Positions 1 to 3,522 of a stretch of 6,413 bases of DNA are shown here, one piece after another. Position 1 is the first letter of the stretch; each line of letters begins with the position of its first letter. A program made the position numbers and the translations under genes. The notes beneath the pieces were generated by a model. The model did not search any database. It saw only the letters and a list, made by a program, of their open reading frames with translations, and was not told the origin of the DNA. Origin of the DNA: Omnitrophica bacterium RIFCSPLOWO2_01_FULL_45_10b. Its GTDB lineage: Bacteria; Omnitrophota; Omnitrophia; Omnitrophales; Danuiimicrobiaceae. The stretch covers positions 1 to 6,413 of the forward strand of contig MHFM01000023.1 of NCBI GenBank assembly GCA_001804205.1, given 5' to 3'.

Positions 1-1
1 T

Positions 2-172
2 TATACGCCGCAATACGGCCCAGCCCCGCAATATGCTCAGCCTCAAGTGGCTTCTCAAGCACCCCCACAACAAGAAGTTCATACGAAATATAATCCCAGG
101 ACCGGTCAAACTTATCCGGAGCGTTATCAATACGATCCCGCCACAGGGGAGCAGTTAAAATATATGAGCTAA
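2..172 (+). CDS. C-terminal end of an unrecognised Pro/Gln-rich protein (5' truncated)
   Basis: An open frame enters from the left edge (first full codon at 2) and ends at TAA 170-172, giving 56 visible residues. The tail is low-complexity and rich in Pro, Gln and Tyr (YTPQYGPAPQYAQPQ near the start), then becomes polar and charged, with NPRTGQ and YDPATGEQLKYMS at the end. No domain can be recognised in so short a fragment, and no membrane segment or catalytic motif is visible. Its reality is supported by uninterrupted reading to the edge, a compositional bias that looks protein-driven, and a textbook terminator starting 28 bases after the stop. Such tails are common in envelope-associated or disordered proteins, but no function can be assigned here. 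Confidence 0.7.
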   Translation, partial: YTPQYGPAPQYAQPQVASQAPPQQEVHTKYNPRTGQTYPERYQYDPATGEQLKYMS

Positions 173-200
173 CTCATTTGTATTTGAGCGTTAGCAAATA

Positions 201-231
201 AAAGGCCAGGCCATAAGACCTGGCCTTTTTT
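201..231 (+). terminator. Rho-independent terminator of the upstream gene
   Basis: A perfect 10-bp stem, AAAGGCCAGG (201-210) with CCTGGCCTTT (219-228), has an 8-base loop and a T-run at 226-231. It lies 28 bases after the stop codon at 172 and isolates that gene from the tRNA unit. The A-run on the 5' side makes it potentially bidirectional. Confidence 0.9.
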
Positions 232-245
232 ATTGGGACGGGTCT

Positions 246-273
246 TTGAGAACCGCTTCTCATGTTATATAAT
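246..273 (+). promoter_or_regulatory. Sigma70-type promoter for the hairpin array and tRNA unit
   Basis: A TTGAGA -35 box (246-251), a 16-base spacer and a perfect TATAAT -10 box (268-273) predict a start near 280. The next structure downstream is the first hairpin (292-335), and the tRNAs begin at 583. No better promoter is visible between here and tRNA-Cys, so the simplest reading is that the hairpins form the 5' leader of the tRNA precursor. Confidence 0.7.
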
Positions 274-291
274 GCCATTTCATGATTACTG

Positions 292-582
292 GGTGCGGCG
301 CAGTCTTTTTTGTAACAAAAAAGCAGCACTGCACCGAATTTTGATTATTTAAAATAGAATATAGTTGCTGTGCGCGGCCCCTAACGGGGCTGCGCCAAAC
401 TTCATCTTCAGAACGTTGCGCGCGGTACCAACTTTTGATGAATTTATTTTGGAAGTTGGTACTGCGCCGAGTTTCGATATAAGTATGTTTGGTTACTCGG
501 CGCGGTACAGTCTCGGCGAAGCCGAGCAGTACTGCACCAAACCTGATTATTAATAAACGATTTGGGTCGTCTATTGTAGTTT
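292..582 (+). repeat. Left hairpin array with tRNA-Cys acceptor-stem-like feet
   Basis: No protein gene is seen here. Four diverged hairpins follow one another. Each opens with a variant of GGCGCGG (292-298, 371-377, 419-425, 499-505) and closes with CTGCRCC (329-335, 390-396, 462-468, 532-538). Those arms equal the tRNA-Cys acceptor strands (583-589 and 647-653), except that the 3' arm carries T at the sixth pair, giving a G-T wobble in every copy. Hairpin 1 has GGTGCGG with CTGCACC, a T-A pair replacing C-G, plus an inner CTTTTTTG/CAAAAAAG stem. Hairpin 2 has a GCGCGGCCCC/GGGGCTGCGC stem with loop TAAC. Hairpin 3 has a 15-bp stem (420-434 with 453-467). Hairpin 4 has an inner CTCGGC-GAA-GCCGAG. 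Joining segments often read CTGCRCCRAAYTT and then AT-rich sequence, so the array also looks like a diverged direct repeat. Confidence 0.75.
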
Positions 583-654
583 GGCGCGGTAGCAAAGTGG
601 TAATGCACGGGTCTGCAAAACCTGTATACGGCGGTTCGATTCCGCCCCGCGCCT
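583..654 (+). tRNA. trnC: tRNA-Cys (anticodon GCA)
   Basis: A complete cloverleaf is visible. The acceptor is GGCGCGG (583-589) with CCGCGCC (647-653) and discriminator T654, the U73 expected for cysteine tRNA. The D-stem is GCA/TGC with GTGGTAA in the loop. The anticodon stem 608-612/620-624 has loop CTGCAAA, placing GCA at 615-617. The T-arm is GGCGG-TTCGATT-CCGCC (630-646). The CCA end is not encoded and must be added after transcription. The acceptor 5' strand is repeated in the hairpins upstream and can also pair with 530-542 in an alternative fold. tRNA-Leu begins two bases after this gene ends. Confidence 0.97.
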
Positions 655-655
655 C

Positions 656-743
656 GCCGGGATGGCGAAATTGGCAGACGCACAGGACTTAAAATCCTGA
701 GGGACCTCAAAAGCCCATGCCGGTTCAAGTCCGGCTCCCGGCA
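656..743 (+). tRNA. trnL: tRNA-Leu (anticodon TAA)
   Basis: This is an 88-base class II tRNA. The acceptor is GCCGGGA (656-662) with TCCCGGC (736-742) and discriminator A743. The anticodon stem CAGGA/TCCTG encloses CTTAAAA, with TAA at 690-692. A long variable arm lies between 700 and 718, as expected for leucine, and the T-arm is GCCGG-TTCAAGT-CCGGC (719-735). CC follows at 744-745 but the next base is G, so CCA is not encoded. Only base 655 separates it from tRNA-Cys, so both are almost certainly processed from one precursor. Confidence 0.97.
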
Positions 744-772
744 CCGTTACTTGGTAATGTAGCTTGAGATCT

Positions 773-965
773 TGCTGCGAAATTGGCAGCACCAGCTCTC
801 AATTAATTTTTATTGGAAGCTGGTGCAGCCCCGACTTTCATTATAAAAATCAATAAACTTGAGCGCTGCCCTGATTCTCATTAATTTATATCAATTGGAA
901 ATCAGGACTGTACTGACTGCCGATTTATTTTCATCAATGAAAGTCAGTGCTGCATTTTTTGTTAT
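773..965 (+). repeat. Right hairpin array downstream of the tRNAs
   Basis: No gene is seen here. A run of short hairpins touches or overlaps at the feet: TGCTGC/GCAGCA (773-778 with 786-791), GCACCAGCT/AGCTGGTGC (789-797 with 818-826), a weak GCAGC/GCTGC pair (825-829 with 865-869), CCTGATT/AATCAGG (870-876 with 900-906) and GTACTGACT/AGTCAGTGC (910-918 with 942-950). Two loops are clearly related: both begin CTCA, contain TTAATTT and end ATTGGA. Bases 946-964 match the reverse complement of hairpin 1 of the left array (313-331) with one inserted A, so the two arrays belong to one family and the copies lie in both orientations. Confidence 0.65.
910..960 (+). terminator. Possible terminator of the tRNA unit
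   Basis: A 9-bp stem (910-918 with 942-950, one T-G pair) has a 23-base AT-rich loop and is followed after four bases by six Ts (955-960). It is the first hairpin plus T-run after the tRNAs. The T-run also matches the inner arm of a hairpin-1-like repeat unit, so it may be repeat structure rather than a dedicated terminator. Confidence 0.35.
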
Positions 966-975
966 CTCCAGTAAT

Positions 976-1104
976 CCCCTCTCCCTTTTTAAAAGGGAGA
1001 GGGTTAGGGTGAGGGGACGAATCGGAGGATTTACCCCCTCATCCCAACCTTCTCCCCCTCCGCCGAAGGCGGATCCGTCCTCTGGCGGAAAGGGGGAGAA
1101 GGGG
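976..1104. repeat. Palindromic intergenic repeat, CCCTCTCCC/GGGAGAGGG type (MITE-like)
   Basis: The left part is a near-perfect palindrome: CCCTCTCCCTTTT (977-989) with AAAAGGGAGAGGG (991-1003). It is followed by GGTTAGGGTGAGGGG (1002-1016), which is largely complementary to CCCCTCATCCCAACC (about 1034-1049). A second palindrome then runs CCTTCTCCCCCT ... AAGGGGGAGAAGG, with a CCGCCGAAGGCGG hairpin inside. Elements of this type are widespread non-coding repeats in environmental bacteria (family knowledge). It encodes no transposase. It lies between two half-matches to a hairpin-1-like unit (946-964 and about 1112-1125), which suggests that it inserted into the array. Confidence 0.75.
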
Positions 1105-1117
1105 TTGTTGTGAAAAA

Positions 1118-1152
1118 GCGCAGAACTCAAATCAATAAAGTTAGTTGAGCGC
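1118..1152. repeat. Last hairpin of the array, terminator-like on the minus strand
   Basis: GCGC (1118-1121) and CTCAA (1126-1130) face TTGAG (1145-1149) and GCGC (1149-1152), so the two stems share G1149 and cannot both be complete. The AAAAA at 1113-1117 becomes a T-run after the hairpin on the minus strand, so it could end minus-strand transcription from the small ORF at 1208-1369. The loop shares ATCAATAAA with an earlier unit at 850-858. The stem is imperfect and the call is weak. Confidence 0.3.
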
Positions 1153-1207
1153 AAGTCTGTCCTCGCTTCCGATGGATAAAATTAATCTGAGAGTATGGCC
1201 GCCATTT

Positions 1208-1369
1208 TTATTTTTTTGCTCTTTTACAGCTAAAACCTCCCAGAGTTTTACAAAGTTTTTCTCGAAGGAAGCCAACTCCTTTTTTGCTCTCGTCACAATA
1301 GATTGAAATATTGACACTAGGCTTTTCCCGCTTTTTTTCGGCCTTGCTGTTGCATTCCGCACACTTCAT
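1208..1369 (-). CDS. Possible small Cys-rich protein (53 aa), doubtful
   Basis: A minus-strand frame starts at ATG 1369-1367 and stops at TAA 1210-1208. It is preceded by AAAGG six bases upstream, a well-spaced Shine-Dalgarno site. The product begins MKCAECNSKAEKKREK, is strongly basic, and has cysteines at 3, 6, 25, 40 and 48. The CxxC at the N-terminus could bind metal (inference), but no family is recognised. It overlaps in another frame a 73-codon ORF (1362-1141) that lacks a ribosome site, so this frame is the better candidate. Against it are its small size, Lys-rich codons that arise easily in A-rich DNA, and a start only 37 bases from the first ATG of the divergent plus-strand gene, which leaves little room for two promoters. 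Confidence 0.3.
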   Translation of the reverse strand: MKCAECNSKAEKKREKPSVNISIYCDESKKGVGFLREKLCKTLGGFSCKRAKK

Positions 1370-1413
1370 CGGGTACCTTTATCAAAAATTCAGAAAGGAT
1401 GTGTGCATGAACC

Positions 1414-1698
1414 ATGAACCTAAGGAGAGAAAATGAATTACTCGAATATCGACTAACGGACGCTCTGGAAATGAATTATTCGAAAAACAAAGTGAATGTA
1501 GAAGCAGTGAAACAAAAACTTCTTCGCCAGCCTATTAAAGATTCTACGTTGTATCCCTTGCCAAGTTTTGTATTGGAAGATGCCCTCGTTGTCATTCAGG
1601 ACGGAGACCTTAAAAAGATCAAGAATCTTTACCTTTTAGATTCTCACCGTCAGTTATTTCAGGTCTTCGGAATCAGTTCCAAAAATTTAAAGCAATAA
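1414..1698 (+). CDS. Unrecognised small protein (94 aa, or 75 aa from 1471)
   Basis: A frame of 94 codons ends at TAA 1696-1698. No family is recognised. The product is soluble, with an N-terminal charged helical stretch, the segment LPSFVLEDALVVIQDGDLKK near residues 49-68, and a C-terminal part rich in Leu, Lys and Ser. It has no signal peptide and no membrane segment. The start is uncertain. ATG 1414 has no well-spaced ribosome site. ATG 1471 lies in frame and gives 75 residues starting MNYSKN, also without a good site. The two clear Shine-Dalgarno sites (around 1393-1399 and 1422-1427) serve out-of-frame ATGs at 1407 and 1433 that open only 9- and 7-codon peptides. Translational coupling through these mini-ORFs, or a damaged 5' end, would both fit. 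Confidence 0.55.
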   Translation: MNLRRENELLEYRLTDALEMNYSKNKVNVEAVKQKLLRQPIKDSTLYPLPSFVLEDALVVIQDGDLKKIKNLYLLDSHRQLFQVFGISSKNLKQ

Positions 1699-1921
1699 GC
1701 ATTCCCAAAATCAGCTTGAGGTCACAGTTTTCGGCCTATGTAGTGTGTCTACTTTTTCGAGGGCGTTTTTTTGGTAAGTTGCCGTTGCAATTAAGGAGAA
1801 AAAGTGTTAGCCTAACCCTGCTTAAGATTTAAGCAGAGCTTGCCGTTATATTGGGCAAGTCCGGAATAAAAGATTTAAAAACGCTATTTTTATTCAACCA
1901 TAGGATTGAAGGAGAAACAAA
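1699..1921 (+). other. Intergenic leader of the ferredoxin gene
   Basis: This stretch of 223 bases has no gene. A strong ribosome site (AAGGAG, 1793-1798) is followed by GTG 1804, but the frame closes after three codons (GTG TTA GCC TAA). Two adjacent hairpins follow: CTGCTTAA/TTAAGCAG (1818-1825 with 1829-1836) and CTTGCC/GGCAAG (1839-1844 with 1854-1859). They lie between the candidate promoter and the ferredoxin start and could affect mRNA stability. No known riboswitch fold is recognised. Confidence 0.4.
1716..1744 (+). promoter_or_regulatory. Weak candidate promoter for the ferredoxin gene
   Basis: TTGAGG (1716-1721), a 17-base spacer and TGTAGT (1739-1744) match the sigma70 consensus at four of six positions in each box. 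The position suits a transcript with a leader of about 170 bases before the ferredoxin. This is inference from the match alone. Confidence 0.3.
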
Positions 1922-2236
1922 ATGCCATATGTGATTACAGAGAAGTGCCTGGGAGAACAATATGCATCCTGTGTTGCGGTATGCCCGGTTGATTGCATTC
2001 ACCCCGGGAGTTACAAAGGCGAGCTGTTCATGATTGTTGACCCCGAAACTTGTATCGACTGCGGCCAATGCCTTCCCGAATGTCCCATTAACGCCATTGT
2101 CGCTTCGGTAGATGAAGCTCCGGAATATGCTAAAGTTAATGCCGAGCTTACTCCCGAATTTAAGACGCATCCCAAAATTCCAGAGCGTTCCAAAACGGAT
2201 CCTCCTCGTAAACCCGGCAATAAACTCGTCCAGTAG
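1922..2236 (+). CDS. Dicluster (7Fe-type) ferredoxin, 104 aa
   Basis: A small soluble electron carrier. The first cluster motif has cysteines at 9, 17, 21 and 25 (C-x7-C-x3-C-P-x2-C). The second is CIDCGQCLPECP, with cysteines at 44, 47, 50 and 54. The seven-residue gap between the first two cysteines is the hallmark of Azotobacter FdI and Thermus-type ferredoxins (fdxA-like). In those proteins one site holds a [3Fe-4S] cluster, the other a [4Fe-4S] cluster, and the cysteine equivalent to 25 does not bind the cluster. After residue 60 comes an acidic stretch and then a basic, Pro-rich tail (KIPERSKTDPPRKPGNK). The total length is typical of the family. The start is set by AAGGAG (1909-1914), seven bases before ATG. 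The flanking genes are not redox genes, so the physiological partner is unknown. No clear terminator follows. Confidence 0.93.
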   Translation: MPYVITEKCLGEQYASCVAVCPVDCIHPGSYKGELFMIVDPETCIDCGQCLPECPINAIVASVDEAPEYAKVNAELTPEFKTHPKIPERSKTDPPRKPGNKLVQ

Positions 2237-2428
2237 TATTTGTCACGTTCTTAAGCTTTTCCTACACGCAAGGCCCGCATAGTCTCTTTTAAAAAATATT
2301 TTCACGCGGCCATTTTCACTTCATTCCATTTTTCAATTTCCCTATAACCTATTTGAAATCATGTTTTTAAAGCGTTCTATGGATCGCTTTAGTAAGTTCT
2401 AAGTGCTGTATTTTAAGTGGCTTACAAT
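2237..2428. other. Intergenic stretch without recognised features
   Basis: About 190 AT-rich bases between the ferredoxin stop and the kinase promoter. The only structure noted is a weak AAAGCG...CGCTTT pairing near 2366-2388. No gene, no clear terminator and no repeat family are seen. Confidence 0.5.
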
Positions 2429-2457
2429 TTGAAAAAAGGTTTGCCATAGGGTATAGT
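2429..2457 (+). promoter_or_regulatory. Sigma70-type promoter for the histidine kinase leader
   Basis: TTGAAA (2429-2434), an exact 17-base spacer and TATAGT (2452-2457) predict a start near 2464, five bases before the first leader hairpin. It is the best promoter match in this intergenic region and implies that the kinase is transcribed separately from the ferredoxin, with an untranslated leader of about 190 bases. Confidence 0.6.
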
Positions 2458-2468
2458 TTCAAATATTT

Positions 2469-2618
2469 GAGAGGTCGGAGAAAATTCCCCCGACCTCTCA
2501 CCCTCGCCAGCTTCATTGAATTTAAATTTAAGTCCAATGAAACTGGCAGAGGGTTTCCTTATGGCAATCCTACGCCCCTTCGGGGCTCAGGATGAGCCAC
2601 CGGGATTCCCGATGGCTC
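2469..2618 (+). promoter_or_regulatory. Structured leader of four consecutive hairpins before the kinase
   Basis: Hairpin A pairs GAGAGGTCGG (2469-2478) perfectly with CCGACCTCTC (2490-2499). Hairpin B (2501-2553) pairs CCCTC, GCCAG and TTCATTG with CAATGAA, CTGGC and GAGGG, about 17 bp with one bulged A and one mismatch, around an AATTTAAATT loop. Hairpin C is GCCCC-TTC-GGGGC (about 2575-2587). Hairpin D pairs GAGCCA (2594-2599) with TGGCTC (2613-2618) around an inner CGGG/CCCG. Only 20 bases separate D from the kinase ribosome site. None has a long T-run, so simple terminators are unlikely. They may form a regulatory leader or be a cluster of palindromic repeats. No known riboswitch family is recognised. 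Confidence 0.55.
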
Positions 2619-2638
2619 AATATTTCCCGCCACAACAG

Positions 2639-2646
2639 AAAGGAGG
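2639..2646 (+). promoter_or_regulatory. Ribosome binding site fixing the kinase start at GTG 2655
   Basis: AAAGGAGG is nearly a full match to the anti-Shine-Dalgarno sequence and lies eight bases before GTG 2655. The in-frame upstream ATG at 2592 has no such site and overlaps the leader hairpins, so GTG is preferred. Confidence 0.8.
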
Positions 2647-2654
2647 ACTCCACA

Positions 2655-3365
2655 GTGGGGAATGAGGAATTAAAAAAACGCCTTACAGACCTAAGGCATG
2701 ATATTAGGAATCCGCTCTATATTGCCAAGAGTTTGATTGAAACCCACCTCGAGCATTTAAATTCCGCGCGCTCAAGCCGAATGGCAGTTTACAAAACGAG
2801 GGAAGTTCTTGAAAAATCTGCGCGTGAAATCAGCCGCGTTCTCCGCATTATTCAAAAGTTAAACAAAATCGCTGAAAACGGCCATAACCATCACCCTTCA
2901 AATCACAACGGCCACAAATCTTCTATCAAAGAGATTTTACAGCGTGTTGTTGCCGGGCTCCAGAAAGAGCATTATTTAGAATGTTTAGAATTAGTAAAAT
3001 TAATTCCTGATGATCTTCCTCAAATCAACGCATCTGCTCCGGATCTCGAAGAGATTTTTTTCAATCTCATTATGAATGCTGCTCAAGCAACGGTCGGAGG
3101 AGGGCAATTGACCATTGAAGCATCCCATCGATTGGAGCCGCTTCCATCCATCCTAATTTCATTTCAAGATACCGGCCACGGCATTGCTCCCGAAGTGATT
3201 CCCCACATTTTTGAGCCGTTTTATACCGGCCGCTCCGAAGAAGGGGGCGTCGGCTTTGGCTTATACATCGTTAAGCAACTGGTTCAGCGCAACGGCGGCC
3301 GGATTACTGTGGAGCATTCCTCAGGCGGTGGCACCACGTTTCTCCTGACCTTTCCCGTCAAATAG
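2655..3365 (+). CDS. Sensor-less cytosolic histidine kinase (236 aa)
   Basis: A HisKA plus HATPase_c protein that would autophosphorylate a histidine and pass the phosphate to a response regulator. Counted from GTG 2655, the H-box is LRHDIRNPL with phospho-acceptor His15. The N-box NLIMNAAQA starts at about residue 137, the G1 box is DTGHGI (172-177), the F-box is IFEPFY (186-191), and the G2 box is GVGFGLYIV (198-206). All ATP-lid motifs look intact. There is no membrane segment and no PAS, GAF or HAMP domain ahead of the H-box, so input must come from a partner protein or from oligomerisation. The linker between dimerisation and catalytic parts is His-rich (GHNHHPSNHNGHK, about 76-88), which could bind a metal. 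No response regulator lies in the window. An in-frame ATG at 2592 would add 21 residues but lacks a ribosome site. Confidence 0.93.
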   Translation: MGNEELKKRLTDLRHDIRNPLYIAKSLIETHLEHLNSARSSRMAVYKTREVLEKSAREISRVLRIIQKLNKIAENGHNHHPSNHNGHKSSIKEILQRVVAGLQKEHYLECLELVKLIPDDLPQINASAPDLEEIFFNLIMNAAQATVGGGQLTIEASHRLEPLPSILISFQDTGHGIAPEVIPHIFEPFYTGRSEEGGVGFGLYIVKQLVQRNGGRITVEHSSGGGTTFLLTFPVK

Positions 3366-3522
3366 CTTTAATCCCCTCAGGTTTTATCAAGAAAGTATAT
3401 TCAGACTAGATTCATCTATTGAGAATATAGTTTTGTTCATTTTGTGCGGGCGCACCATTGTATTATCTTCGCTGCGCGTTTAGGATTTGCCTTGAAGTAA
3501 GAAAGCGAGAGAGCGAAACTCC
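3366..3522 (+). other. Intergenic region before the secreted protein gene
   Basis: 157 bases without a gene. It contains TATTAT at 3461-3466 and TATAGT at 3426-3431 as possible -10 boxes, neither with a good -35 box, and a small GTGCGGGCGCAC palindrome. The ribosome site for ATG 3523 is only moderate (GAGAGAG near 3507-3513). No terminator for the kinase is evident. Confidence 0.4.

Noticed and set aside
260..692. Other ORFs on both strands across the left hairpin array and tRNA-Cys
   Set aside because: They run through palindromes and a tRNA, have no ribosome sites and no protein-like composition.
583..743. tRNA pair as an attachment site of an integrated element
   Set aside because: No integrase gene and no repeated tRNA 3' end are visible in the window; the shared sequence is the 5' acceptor strand instead.
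444..792. Minus-strand ORFs with GAGLEPAW and RRGAESNRR peptides
   Set aside because: They are translations antisense to tRNA-Leu and tRNA-Cys, a well-known source of false proteins.
292..965. CRISPR array
   Set aside because: Units are diverged, vary in length, sit in both orientations and have no constant repeat with unique spacers; no cas genes are present.
292..965. Integron attC sites
   Set aside because: No GTTRRRY/RYYYAAC core boxes and no cassette ORFs between the hairpins.
859..1154. ORFs rich in KRERVRVRG or PPEDGSAFGGGGEG on the two strands
   Set aside because: They are products of the 976-1104 palindromic repeat, a typical spurious call.
1311..1340. TTGACA at 1311-1316 as a -35 box for the small gene at 1414
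   Set aside because: No acceptable -10 box follows at 16-18 bases.
1141..1362. 73-codon minus-strand ORF starting MRNATARPKK
   Set aside because: It has no ribosome site. The overlapping 53-codon frame at 1369-1208 has a better start, and even that one is doubtful.
1829..2220. Minus-strand ORFs over the ferredoxin
   Set aside because: They oppose a clearly recognised ferredoxin and show no family features.
2592..2654. ATG 2592 as kinase start
   Set aside because: It lacks a ribosome site and lies within the leader hairpins, while GTG 2655 has AAAGGAGG at eight bases.
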